A DNA stretch of 64,000 nucleotides, taken from positions 310,001 to 374,000 of the forward strand of contig CAWJRN010000003.1 in assembly GCA_963845265.1 (NCBI GenBank). Reading direction: 5' to 3'. Below the pieces are notes generated by a model. It was not told the origin of the DNA. It did no database searches and saw only the letters and a list, made by a program, of their open reading frames with translations. Source of the stretch: DYRB01 sp963845265 (GTDB lineage Bacteria; Pseudomonadota; Gammaproteobacteria; Chromatiales; Chromatiaceae). The position numbers were made by a program, and so were the translations under genes. Below are positions 43,697 to 52,452 of the stretch, piece by piece; the stretch's first letter is position 1; the number at the start of each line of letters is the position of its first letter.

Positions 43697-45811
43697 TTAC
43701 TGTCGAAGCGGGAGTGCTTGATCGGATGGGCCGGGGGCCTCGTCCGCCGTGTCTGCATCCAGCTCCGCGAAGGCGCAGTCTGGCCGCTCCGGTGATGCCT
43801 CCACGAAGGGCACGAAGATGATGCCCCCGAGGGGAAGAATGGTGTCGACGTTGACATCCGGGTTGTACTGACGCAGCAGCCAAAGCGGAATCCGGTACTG
43901 CTCGACCGCCAGCAACCAGAGGTTGTCTCCGGGGGCGACCGCGTGCTCGAGGACGCCGGTGATGCGGTGGCGGCTAAAATACCGGAGCTGGCGCGTCGCG
44001 TGGTAAGCGGTCCTCCGTGCCTCGAAATCGCCCGTGGTGGTATTGGACAGGTCCAGCTTGAGCCGGCGACCGACGATCAGGGAGGCATCGTCCCCCAGCC
44101 CATTGAGCTTCCTGACACGCTCCGACGGCAGTTGCAGCCACTGCGCGTAGTGTCCGAGCGTCTCGGCGATTTGGATCTCGATCGTCCCGTCGCGAGCTAT
44201 CCCGTAGTCGAACGGGTCGGCGGCCAGGTCCGGCGGCAGGTCGGCGAGCGAGAAGCCGGTCAAGTCGTCGGGCTCCTGTCGATCCTCCGCTCGGCATACA
44301 TCGGGCATCGGTTCTGCCTGCAGCGCTTGTTCGCCCAACGCGTTCTCCGCATCCCCCTCCCGATCCGCCAGCGACGCGATTAGACGGCTGAGATCCAGCG
44401 TGATCGAGGCGCCGCCATCACCACCTCCTGCCGCGCGCTCGATGGCCCAAATCGCGGCGGAGCCCGTGCCCAGGGGCGCCGGGCCCGGGCCCATCGGTAC
44501 GCGCAGGATCTGCCCGGCATGGATCTCGTCTGCGCTGCCGAGCCCGTTCATGGCCAGCAGGCTCGGCACGTTGGTCTCGAACTGCAGCGCGATCTGCGAC
44601 AGGGAATCGCCGAGGCGGACGTCGTAGTAGGGGCTGGGCTTCTGTGCGGCGAAACCGAAATGCCTGGCCAGCTGGGCCATCCGGTGCTCGGCCCATGGAG
44701 CGGCGAAGCTGGCGGGTATCCTCAGGGCGTAGCCCTCGGGGATGAACCTGCCACCGTTCCATACGGCATGGTGCAGCGACGGGTTGAGGGCACGCAGGCG
44801 TTCCTTCTCGATGCCGAAGCCCTCGACGATCACATCGGCCGGAAGATAGGCGGGCGTGACGACGGTGAGATGGTCGTGCGCGTCACGCTGGCGCTCGCGG
44901 AAGTAACGCCCGGGATGACTGGCGACCTCCAGGACGGCGAGGAACGAGGCGTAGAAGTTTCTTGAGGCGAAACGGAACCGCTCGGTCTCGTAACGCGCCG
45001 CGATGTCGCCCAGGTCCGACGTGCCGGTCTCGCGCACGGCTCGCCTCACGCCCGAAAGCCCGTGATTATACGCGGTGACGGCAAGCGGCCAGCTCTTGAG
45101 GACCGAGTAGTCCTGGCGCAGCAGATGCGCCGCCGCTTCCGACGACTTGACGATGTCGAAGCGCTCGTCCGTTGTTTCATCCACGCGCAAATAGCGGCGC
45201 GCCGTGGCTGGCATCAACTGCCACAGGCCTGCAGCCCCTGCCTTGGAAACCGCGCTCGGATTGTAGGACGACTCGACGTGGGGAAGCGCCGCGAGCTCGC
45301 GCGGCACCCCGATCCGTTCAAGAATCGACTCGATCTTCGCTTTCCATCGGCTCGATCTGGCCAATCCCTGCTGAAAGCGATCTGCCTGCCCGCGCTGAAA
45401 ACGCAGATTCTCCGCTGCCGCCGTGAGCTCATCGGCGGAAACCCCTTCTCCCCACGCACGCAGCGCGCGCTGCTCGATCGGCGACAGGCCGCGGCGTTGT
45501 CCGGATGCGAGCAGGATCAGCGCCTCTCGGTAGTCGCGGAACGCCTTCTCGATAACCCTGTCCTGTGCGTCCGGAGGGGCGGCGGGATTCAGGTACAGGG
45601 TCGCGTAGACCACGTCCAGGCGGCGACTGTCGTGAATGAAGCCGCTCGCGGAGTCGACCTCCGTGTAGATGCGAGTCCAGAAAGCGACAGCCGGGGCCAG
45701 GGCCTCCGGTATGGGGAAGAGGGGCTCCGCTGTCTGCTCTGCTCGCACCCCGCCGAAAAAGATTCCCGCGAGTGAAGCGACCAGCGGAATGATCAGCCGA
45801 TAAATCTGCAT
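43697..45811 (-). CDS. mltD: Membrane-bound lytic murein transglycosylase D with LysM domains
   Basis: A 704-residue exported protein: signal peptide (LIIPLVASLAGIFFGGVRA), a family-specific N-terminal region, then an SLT lysozyme-like domain with catalytic Glu180 in LPHVESSYNPSAVSK and the AGLWQLMPATARRY motif. After that come LysM-type peptidoglycan-binding repeats (YDVRLGDSLSQIALQFETN; VAPGDNLWLLAVEQY) and an acidic tail. It would cut glycan strands to 1,6-anhydro ends. It is longer than E. coli MltD (452 residues) because of the middle and C-terminal extensions. Monocistronic, in an accessory region. Confidence 0.88.
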   Translation of the reverse strand: MQIYRLIIPLVASLAGIFFGGVRAEQTAEPLFPIPEALAPAVAFWTRIYTEVDSASGFIHDSRRLDVVYATLYLNPAAPPDAQDRVIEKAFRDYREALILLASGQRRGLSPIEQRALRAWGEGVSADELTAAAENLRFQRGQADRFQQGLARSSRWKAKIESILERIGVPRELAALPHVESSYNPSAVSKAGAAGLWQLMPATARRYLRVDETTDERFDIVKSSEAAAHLLRQDYSVLKSWPLAVTAYNHGLSGVRRAVRETGTSDLGDIAARYETERFRFASRNFYASFLAVLEVASHPGRYFRERQRDAHDHLTVVTPAYLPADVIVEGFGIEKERLRALNPSLHHAVWNGGRFIPEGYALRIPASFAAPWAEHRMAQLARHFGFAAQKPSPYYDVRLGDSLSQIALQFETNVPSLLAMNGLGSADEIHAGQILRVPMGPGPAPLGTGSAAIWAIERAAGGGDGGASITLDLSRLIASLADREGDAENALGEQALQAEPMPDVCRAEDRQEPDDLTGFSLADLPPDLAADPFDYGIARDGTIEIQIAETLGHYAQWLQLPSERVRKLNGLGDDASLIVGRRLKLDLSNTTTGDFEARRTAYHATRQLRYFSRHRITGVLEHAVAPGDNLWLLAVEQYRIPLWLLRQYNPDVNVDTILPLGGIIFVPFVEASPERPDCAFAELDADTADEAPGPSDQALPLRQ

Positions 45812-45957
45812 AACCCGAAGCCAGGTGCGCCGCTCATTGTTTCACATCCGCGACACACAAACCTTGCGTGGGCACTGTTGACGGAGAAGGCCGGCCCAGG
45901 CCGGAGCCGGTGAGCAAACGACCGGGGTCCCGGGGCGATGTCGGGCATGCGCCAAGC

Positions 45958-46257
45958 TTAGCCCATCTTTGGCACCCGCCCCAGAACTTCCCTGCTATTT
46001 TAGTCGATTACAAATTTTCGGTGGCGGCCTTGGGCACTACATCTGTGACTCCTCCATTACTTGCGGTGCCGCGGATGTATTCGCCCCAACGCTAGCAGGG
46101 TGGCCGAAATCGATCAATGGGGCCATATACGATTATGGCACTACACTGTGAGATGAATCGCTAACATATTGATCTGGCGAGATCCGAGTGCCGCGCTAGG
46201 GCGGGAAAACGGGGTTTTCGGGCGGAACGCGCGGCCGAAATGCCAAAGATGGGTTAG
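45958..46257. mobile_element. 300-bp MITE-like element
   Basis: It is bounded by 17-base terminal inverted repeats, TTAGCCCATCTTTGGCA (45958-45974) and TGCCAAAGATGGGTTAG (46241-46257), matching at 15 of 17 positions. There is no transposase gene inside. The left 100 bases are similar to 51733-51836, the end of a transposase remnant with TGACCCATCTTTGTCAC. It is therefore likely a non-autonomous relative of that element. Confidence 0.6.
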
Positions 46258-46893
46258 CAAAGCGCCGGGAGGAGGGGGGAAACAATAAGGTGTCGAGAAC
46301 GGAGAGGAAGCCAGGCGTCGATCAGGGGTCGACGGCGACCGGCGTCGGCTGCGGATGGCCCCTATCAGCGGTCGCGAGCTTGGGCGATGGTGGGGTTCGA
46401 GGCCGACCCGACATGATGGACCGATATCTGGTAGGTAACGGAAACCGATACGCCGACGCAGACGGCCACGAGCAGTACGCAGAAGAGGTCGGGTTTACGG
46501 CGACGGTGGTTGGCGATCATGGTTCTTGCGACGTGACATGGGTCCTGGGTGGCGGCTGGGTAGTGGTTATTCCGTCGGGCGAAGTCGCCGGCCGCTGGCG
46601 CTTCCGAAGATTTGCAATCCGAATCTAGTGCGCGTGCGGCGTCAGAAAATTGACCTGCGTCACAGTCTGAACCAAAAACACCGATGAAGCATCGACGCAT
46701 ACCGCCGCAACTCATCGGATGCGGGCAAATTCCCTGAGTCGCGCACCGGCGCCGCCGAATCTGTCGCCGCCGATCAACAGGTTGTCGCGCCGAGTCAAGA
46801 TCTTCGCAGGGTGATCCCTAGACTACGGATGCCATCCCCGAGGGCTCAATGCGAGACCCCGGGCAGAGGTTGACCATCTGGGGAGGCGGCGAC
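46258..46893. other. Stretch without a supported gene
   Basis: Overlapping frames on both strands at 46290-46715 are weak. The minus-strand one contains a hydrophobic LFCVLLVAVCVGVSVSVTY and might be a small membrane protein, but start, ribosome-binding site and composition are unconvincing. Confidence 0.35.
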
Positions 46894-47358
46894 ATGTGGA
46901 CGTACCGTATCGGCGGGACAAGCGACACCAGCTCGCGTGCCATCGGCGAATCGGTGGCAGCGGAGTTGCGCGACAGCGAACAGTGGACGTCATTGTCCGC
47001 GGACGAGCTTCTGCGGCTCCTTCGCCGCGGGCTGTCCGCCTATGACCGCTCGGGCGACGAGTCCCTGCTGTCTCTATTGCGGCCTCTATACCGCTGGGCG
47101 GCGGAGATGAGTGACACCGCGGATCGGTTCGAGATGTACCTGTCGATCAGGCACGAGGTGGAGAAAGGACTTCTTCATGCCGCTGTGCCAAAACCTTTCG
47201 TGTTGTTCGAGCGAATTCCGGTGACAGTATACGTAACTCGTGAACGTGCCGAGTGTCAGCTGTTCCCGCGACTGCGGACCCCGACCAGCGAATCACCAGC
47301 GTCGGCTCTTGGCCGCTATGTGAAGCTTCACATAGCGGTCAGAAGCTGCCCCTGGTAG
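46894..47358 (+). CDS. Hypothetical protein, possibly truncated
   Basis: A 154-residue frame from ATG 46894 (GGAGGCGG five bases upstream; an ATG at 46849 is in frame). Codon use looks coding and the product is soluble and helical (LSADELLRLLRRGLSAYDRS, LSLLRPLYRWAAEMSDTADR), with EKGLLHAAVPKPFVLFERI later. I recognise no family. The last residues come from a perfect palindrome (47313-47338) at the junction with an IS91 remnant, so the true C-terminus may be lost. Confidence 0.5.
   Translation: MWTYRIGGTSDTSSRAIGESVAAELRDSEQWTSLSADELLRLLRRGLSAYDRSGDESLLSLLRPLYRWAAEMSDTADRFEMYLSIRHEVEKGLLHAAVPKPFVLFERIPVTVYVTRERAECQLFPRLRTPTSESPASALGRYVKLHIAVRSCPW
47313..47338. repeat. Perfect 26-bp palindrome
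   Basis: CCGCTATGTGAAG / CTTCACATAGCGG without a loop, centred on AAGCTT. It lies at the boundary between the hypothetical gene and the IS91-type transposase remnant. Confidence 0.8.
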
Positions 47359-47369
47359 TTGCCAACTGA

Positions 47370-47640
47370 CTGGCGGCTATACCCGGCAAAGCGGACGGCG
47401 AAGGGCGGGCGCGCACAGTAGCGCAGCAGCCGCTCCAGCCCAGCCCTGGCCGGCGATGCGCACCGAGGCGTCGCGCGAAAAGCCGCCGTTCGCCCAGGCG
47501 AGCATATCGCGGGCGTCATCGGGATCGAGCAGGCGGCGGTGGGCGAACCAGCGCACCACCCGGCGGCGAATCTGCTCGCAGAGCCCAGCAACCTCTTCTG
47601 CCGTCAGTGGCGAGGCTTGTCTTAGCCCACGTAAATGACT
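47370..47640 (-). pseudogene. IS91-family transposase, C-terminal remnant
   Basis: The minus strand gives LTAEEVAGLCEQIRRRVVRW, LLDPDDARDMLAWANGGFSR and SVRIAGQ, then after a frameshift near 47450 AGLERLLRYCARPPFAVRFA. This is the characteristic region of IS91/Y2-type transposases after the tyrosine motif. The N-terminal part of a similar gene lies at 49122-49340 in the same orientation. Confidence 0.75.
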
Positions 47641-47858
47641 CCAACCACGCTGCCGATCAGAGCAGTCAGCCAATATTCGTAGAATGGATGTCTGGTCAAT
47701 AGAGGATTCAGAATAGCCAGAATGACGGAAAAACCTATCAAAGTGAATCCTGGATACGATTGCACGGTTTGCAGGGGAAAAGCACCTCGAAGGTTGACGA
47801 AAAAATCCAGCCCGGTACTTAGCAACAACGCACTGGCAAGAGTCAGTATGGCTGTCAT
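47622..47858 (-). CDS. Small membrane protein
   Basis: A 78-residue product from ATG 47858 (a TTG at 47870 is in frame). Most of it is hydrophobic: AILTLASALLLSTGLDFFV, then FTLIGFSVILAILNPLL and YWLTALIGSVVGVIYVG, suggesting three membrane segments. Base composition is more AT-rich than the core genes. Function unknown. Its end overlaps the start of the IS91 remnant. Confidence 0.5.
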   Translation of the reverse strand: MTAILTLASALLLSTGLDFFVNLRGAFPLQTVQSYPGFTLIGFSVILAILNPLLTRHPFYEYWLTALIGSVVGVIYVG

Positions 47859-48093
47859 CAATATGCTCAAGATTCTTCGGGGTCGAATACAATGTTGAGG
47901 GCAATTCAGTGCTTTATATCACGAACAACACACGTGAGCGCCTCCCTCTACCTCGGATCGCGGTAGGAAAAATCGCCAACGCGCTTCGCAACGTAACACC
48001 CCCGGCTGCGGCAGGGCCGGAGCGGACAATCCATTACGCCACTTCCTGGCGGTCGGTTGTGCGGCACCTTTAACATTACTTTGGACAACCTTC

Positions 48094-48339
48094 TCAAAAC
48101 CCCGGGCTGAATAACAGAGCGATATATGGCACCCCTAAGGCACCACCGATGGTTAATAAGAACTCAACCCATGACCACTCACCAAAAACACCTAGTCGTT
48201 TGGAGAACCGCGAGAATACGAACAGTCCCGAAAGAATTATCCAGATCACAACGCAGGGTACCAAACCAGGGACTCCAGTTACCAGCGCAGCAATAGTTCC
48301 AAAAACTAACCCAAAGGACTTGAAAAGCTTGAGTTTCAT
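48094..48339 (-). CDS. Second small membrane protein
   Basis: An 81-residue product: MKLKLFKSFGLVFGTIAALV, GLVPCVVIWIILSGLFVFSR and WVEFLLTIGGALGVPYIALL form two or three membrane segments with a basic loop between. AT-rich like the neighbouring small membrane gene, with a similar E-x-x-LT-x-x-G-x-x-GV pattern near the end, so they may be distant relatives. No ribosome-binding site is obvious. Function unknown. Confidence 0.5.
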   Translation of the reverse strand: MKLKLFKSFGLVFGTIAALVTGVPGLVPCVVIWIILSGLFVFSRFSKRLGVFGEWSWVEFLLTIGGALGVPYIALLFSPGF

Positions 48340-49080
48340 TTACAAACGGCGCCTTGACTTTCGCGAGCCACTTTCCGAATCAAGATATCAGGAAATAGTA
48401 ACATGAACGCCGTCGGCGCCTGCCTGCGATGCCGGCTGTCCCCCTCGCTTGGCGTCTACGAGCCAGGAAGCTTCACACCAGCTTGCCGCTCCAAGGCACC
48501 CGCGATGTCCGAAGTTGGCCGACTACTGTCCCTAGTGCAAACCTATCCAGCCGTTCTGGGCGTTTTGAACTCAAAACGCTGCCCAAATCCGATCCGAAGA
48601 ATGGGTACCGCAAAGCTCCAGGTTCAAAGTTCCAGCCGTCTTCTGAGCCTAGGGCCTAGAGCCCAGCACGAAATCTTTATCGGCCCCTTTTGGTCAGATT
48701 TCCGCCGAACTTCCAAAAAAACTGGCCAGCCCGTATCGCCCACCCCTGGAGGCCCTGCCGAAGACCTCGGAGTGCATCGTTTTCCTCAACCCTACTCAAG
48801 GCTCAGAAAACTCTGCGAGCGCTAGGTTAGGCATCGTAGTTCAAAGCTCCAGGAGCCTTGCACCACATTCCCAACTGTGGGATCAATTAACCTTGGCGGG
48901 GCACCAAGCCCGTCCTGAAATTCCAGAGCCTTAATCCAGAAGTGTGACGGGTGCGGATCGGAGCTTATCCGTCACCGTTGCAGAGAGAACCGACGGCGCG
49001 CCTTGGAACGTATCAAGACGAAGTGGCAGGACACAAAGCGTGTTCGGGCACGAGAAAATTCTTCGTTCCATTGACCGGGG
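48340..49080. other. 740-base stretch without a supported gene
   Basis: A 140-codon frame at 48403-48825 is Ser/Pro/Arg-rich and lacks a domain. The words AGGTTCAAAGTTCCAG and AGTTCAAAGCTCCAGGAGCC occur 240 bases apart, hinting at degenerate repeats. Nothing else is recognised. Confidence 0.35.
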
Positions 49081-49117
49081 TCAGCTAAATGGTGACGGGG
49101 ATCAGCTAAATGGTGAC
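49081..49117. repeat. Tandem pair TCAGCTAAATGGTGAC
   Basis: The 16-base word occurs at 49081-49096 and 49102-49117, period 21, each preceded by G-rich sequence. It directly borders the IS91 N-terminal fragment. Confidence 0.7.
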
Positions 49118-49121
49118 CCCT

Positions 49122-49340
49122 TCAGCTGTGTTGCCATACCGGCAACGGCGGGAACATGTGGTCGACCAAGTGCGCCGCGGTCTCGGCCATGCGCCGGGTA
49201 TTGCACGACGGGCAGACGGTGCGCCCCTTGCACGAGAAGGCCACCCGGAAATCCCGGCCGCCCGCTGGGCAACGCGCCCGAAAAAAACCACAGGCCAGGG
49301 TGCCGCATTCGGGATAGACACGCAACGTGTTGATCGACCA
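49122..49340 (-). pseudogene. IS91-family transposase, N-terminal zinc-finger remnant
   Basis: The minus strand encodes CGTLACGFFRARCPAGGRDF, VAFSCKGRTVCPSCNTRRMA and ETAAHLVDHMFPPLPV, the zinc-finger N-terminus of IS91-type Y2 transposases, ending at a stop where the family continues with the main body. Together with 47370-47640 it suggests one IS91 copy whose middle has been replaced by 1.5 kb with two small membrane genes, or two independent remnants. Confidence 0.75.
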
Positions 49341-49703
49341 GACCATGGGCCACGACTTGCGCCCCTTCGGTGCGGCCGTGGCCAAGCTCAGCACCAACGC
49401 CAAGACCATCGAGCGCGCCGACGGGACCCCTCGCTAACGCCCCCTAAGCGCGCCCAGGCGGCGGTCGAAAGCCGGATTCTCGGCATCGGGTAACGCGGGA
49501 TCCGGGTCGCCCGATTGCCCCCGCTCGGACGCGCTATGACGGCATCCCAATCGTTCTCACGTGGACGATTGGATTGTCTTTCATGGGTCAAGAATGTAAG
49601 TTCTGGCAATCGCGCACCAAAGGCCCCTACGGCGACACTTACCCCGCCCCGCTAGGCACTGCCAACACGAGCGGTAAGCCGCCTCATCAAGCCCCTCATA
49701 TTC

Positions 49704-50636
49704 ATGGCCCTAGATCGTTGGCACATCCCCACGACAGATGACGAGATCGTGGATGTTTTCCTCGAAGAGGTGAAAGACCTTCTCGAGGACGTCGACGCTC
49801 ATTTGATGACTTGGGCGAGCCATCCCAGCGACCAGAAGTCACTGATCGACATCCGCCGAATCTTCCATACCTTCAAGGGCAGCGGGCGCATGGTCAAGGC
49901 GTTGGACCTGTCCGAGGTGGCTTGGAAGGTCGAGAACATGCTGAATCAGGCCATGGCGGGGACTGTCCCGCCCTCAGAGCCGATGGTGAAGCTGGTCGCG
50001 GCCGTACGGACTCAGATCCCGAGAATGGTCGACGCCTTCAAGAATCGGCGCCCGGTTCCCGCCAACAGCAATATCGAGCACTTGATGGCGCTCGCGGACG
50101 CCCTCGCCGCTGGACGCACGCCGGAGCTGGCACCCGCGTCACCGGTCGCAGCCCCCGGCAGGGCGCACCCATCGCTCCATGAGCTCAATCTCCGGATCGA
50201 CCGCGTGAAGCAGCGGGCAGATGAGGCACTGCACCGCTCGGAGATGGCATTGCAGCAGGCGCGCCGTGGCGCGGCCCAGGCCGAGACCGCGACTCAGGCG
50301 GCCGGTCAAGGGGGTCTTCGCACCGAGATGGATCGCATGGGTGAACTGGTGAAGCGCCTGACCAAGGAGGTCTCGGATCTCCGCCTGGAATCCGGGCAGA
50401 ACCGGAAGGATTCGATCCTCCAGGAAGGCGAAGTAAATCAGCTCGTGGAGCAACGGGTGCGGGCAAGGCTGGCACCCAACCTGGAACGGCTCCGCAGCGA
50501 GATCAAGCGCGACATCGAGAAGAGCCGCCAGGCCGCCACGTCGGGCGATTTCGGCTGGCCGGCTCTCTTGTTGAGCGGATTGCTTGGCGCAGTGATCGCG
50601 ACCGCGGTCTTAATGTTCAGCCTGTCGATCCGATAA
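49704..50636 (+). CDS. Membrane-anchored Hpt-domain protein
   Basis: A 310-residue protein. Residues 10-120 form a histidine phosphotransfer domain like those inside ChpA/PilL-type CheA proteins: VFLEEVKDLLEDVDAHL and IRRIFHTFKGSGRMVKALDL with phospho-acceptor His55. Then come a Pro/Ala-rich linker, about 100 residues of coiled coil (IDRVKQRADEALHRSEMALQ; LVKRLTKEVSDLRLESG) and a single C-terminal membrane helix (WPALLLSGLLGAVIATAVLM). No kinase, receiver or CheW domain is present, so it is a free-standing, tail-anchored phosphorelay or scaffold protein. It converges with a PilZ gene. Confidence 0.78.
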   Translation: MALDRWHIPTTDDEIVDVFLEEVKDLLEDVDAHLMTWASHPSDQKSLIDIRRIFHTFKGSGRMVKALDLSEVAWKVENMLNQAMAGTVPPSEPMVKLVAAVRTQIPRMVDAFKNRRPVPANSNIEHLMALADALAAGRTPELAPASPVAAPGRAHPSLHELNLRIDRVKQRADEALHRSEMALQQARRGAAQAETATQAAGQGGLRTEMDRMGELVKRLTKEVSDLRLESGQNRKDSILQEGEVNQLVEQRVRARLAPNLERLRSEIKRDIEKSRQAATSGDFGWPALLLSGLLGAVIATAVLMFSLSIR

Positions 50637-50667
50637 CCCCGACTACCGTCGCGCGTCAGGGCTCGTC

Positions 50668-50949
50668 TCATCCCGTGATCTGGAGGCCGAGCAGATAGAC
50701 GTCGCGATACAGTTCCTCGCAGCGAATCACCTCGCATGGCGTGCGTAGGATTTCGGCCTCCTGCCAGATGACTTCCTCCTCGATCTCGAGCGCCGGGCCC
50801 ACGTAGACACAGGCAAGCCCTTGATGGCTCTCGTTCATCAGCAGACCGATGATCGGCCTCTCCGATTCGCCGTCCGCGATCAGGAGTGTGACGGTCCCGC
50901 CCTCGGGGACTCGATAACGAAGGTAAGCTCTTCTATCTGCATCGCTCAT
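50668..50949 (-). CDS. PilZ-domain protein
   Basis: A 93-residue single-domain protein. The c-di-GMP-binding signature is visible as RAYLR (RxxxR) in DADRRAYLRYRVPEGG and NESHQG ((D/N)xSxxG) in LLMNESHQGLACVYVG. It therefore probably binds cyclic-di-GMP and acts as a small effector. It ends 31 bases from the stop of the Hpt gene, which suggests, but does not prove, a shared pathway in type IV pilus or motility control. Confidence 0.65.
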   Translation of the reverse strand: MSDADRRAYLRYRVPEGGTVTLLIADGESERPIIGLLMNESHQGLACVYVGPALEIEEEVIWQEAEILRTPCEVIRCEELYRDVYLLGLQITG

Positions 50950-51425
50950 GATTGGCTCGATAACGCAGGTGTCGGCGCGCCAGGGCGCGTCTCAGGAAGA
51001 GCGCCATTCTAGCGGGAAGGCCTTGCCAGGTATGCGCCGCTGTCTCGATCGGTCTGGGTTGACGACCCTCACGGGGCCGACTCGTTCTCCGTCCGATAAT
51101 CCTGAGAAGAGCAGCTGTCACGGTAAGGCGCCAAGAACGCCAAGGTTTTCCGTGCAATACCCGCATGGGGCGCTTCACCCGGCGGGTGATTGGAGGAATA
51201 GCAAGTCGAACGGCACCGCGGCTGAAGTCGGGCGGACGGTAAAAGCGCAGGACGACTCGCCGCAAGGGCACAGCGCGAGCCGACGGGGAGAGGTGGGGAG
51301 CAGACCGCTGTTTGGGAGGGCGCCGGGCGGGCTTGCCGCGTGGCATTTCGCTGCTTGCCGGGGGCACGATCACAGCGGGCGCACAACGTGGCGCGTCGCC
51401 TGCGCGACCAGGCGACGGGAGGCGG
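50950..51425. other. Gene-free stretch
   Basis: Only Arg/Pro-rich frames on both strands. CGCCAAGAACGCCAAGGTT at 51129 is a common word in degenerate intergenic sequence. It adjoins an IS91 remnant. Confidence 0.35.
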
Positions 51426-51545
51426 CTACCACTGCACCTGCTGGTCGAAGACGTACTCGGGTTGCGGTTGGGCCAGGGCGTCCCAGTCGGGTACGGCCTC
51501 GTGCCCAAACGCGCCTTCTGTCCTGCCACGGCGCCTTTATCTACC
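51426..51545 (-). mobile_element. Third IS91-type fragment (transposase C-terminus)
   Basis: The minus strand reads GHEAVPDWDALAQPQPEYVF then DQQVQW and stop, which resembles the very end of IS91-family transposases (DWD-AQP-P-Y--DQ---W). About 35 codons are left. Confidence 0.5.
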
Positions 51546-51736
51546 AGTCACCGCGCTGGAACAAGGCTCAAGGTTCTGAGAACGCCTTTCTCCTCACCAG
51601 GAACCTTGATCCTGGCACCTAGCTCAAGGCTCTAGGGTCCGAGCACATTGATCGAGCCCCTTGGTTATCGGGCGGGGCTCACCGCACTGACGAGCTTGAA
51701 CTTGAAGGTTGGGTAGCTTGACGTTGCACGCCATTC

Positions 51737-52060
51737 TTGACCCATCTTTGTCACCTCACCCAACAGCTTCTCATGTTTTCAATGGGTTGCGGTTTTCAGA
51801 TGGAGGTGTTGGTCACTACATTTGGGAGCACTCAGCGCTGGGATCGATGAGGGTCGTCTCGGTCTTTCCCGGCAGATGGGGTAGGCCCAGGGCGTTGTAG
51901 AGATCCTGCTGGTGTGGCTCTGGACGGGTGGCCTTACGGATGTGGTAGATCTTCCCGTCATCGCGGCGTAGGACGACAGTCACGCGCTCCTGACCGGAGA
52001 ATTGATTTGTGCGCTGGTGCCAACAAGCCCAGATCGGCGGGGCTTGAGGACCGGTCCCAC
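51737..52060 (-). mobile_element. Transposase C-terminal remnant with its terminal repeat
   Basis: The minus-strand frame ending at a TAG near 51823 gives FSGQERVTVVLRRDDGKIYH, IRKATRPEPHQQDLYNALGL and PHLPGKTETTLIDPSAE. It is followed, 80 bases on, by GGTGACAAAGATGGGTCA, the same terminal-repeat type as the MITE-like element at 45958-46257. The frame has no start here. Family not recognised. Confidence 0.45.
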
Positions 52061-52148
52061 CGAGAACCAGGACGGTCCAAAAGTCCCACCTTTGGTCCCA
52101 CCTGCTGGCGGAGATTACCGGATGATATTCTCTATCTTATTGATTGTA

Positions 52149-52224
52149 TGGAGCTGACGCTCGGATTCGAACCGAGGACCTGCTGATTACAAATCAGCTG
52201 CTCTGCCAACTGAGCTACGCCAGC
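52149..52224 (-). tRNA. tRNA-Thr (anticodon TGT)
   Basis: A complete 76-base cloverleaf including an encoded CCA: acceptor GCTGGCG / CGTCAGC (one G-U), D-arm GCTCAGTTGGCAGAGC, anticodon arm GCTGA-TTTGTAA-TCAGC with TGT, and T-arm CTCGG-TTCGAAT-CCGAG. In related genomes this tRNA lies near tRNA-Tyr, tRNA-Gly and tufB; here it is followed (minus strand) by transposon remnants. Confidence 0.95.
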
Positions 52225-52452
52225 GTGCTGTGGACCTTTGCCGCCTGGGTTGCGGTCGGGGTGGGGGCGACCGGCTCGGGCGGGGCGGCTGATTCTAGGG
52301 TAACTGGGGCGGTACCTCAACAAGCACGATGCGCAGGACCTCGGGGTGAGAGCCTCGGGGTTGAGGGTGAGGCAGTTTGCGAGGCACCTCACTGAAAGCC
52401 GGCATTGCCGCTGAGCGTCCGCCTGTCTGTGGTCCGGTTCCTCTGGCTCTTG

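Noticed and set aside
50933..51529. 198-codon minus-strand frame
   Set aside because: Arg/Pro/Ser-rich without domain; overlaps the end of the PilZ gene start region and an IS91 fragment in another frame.
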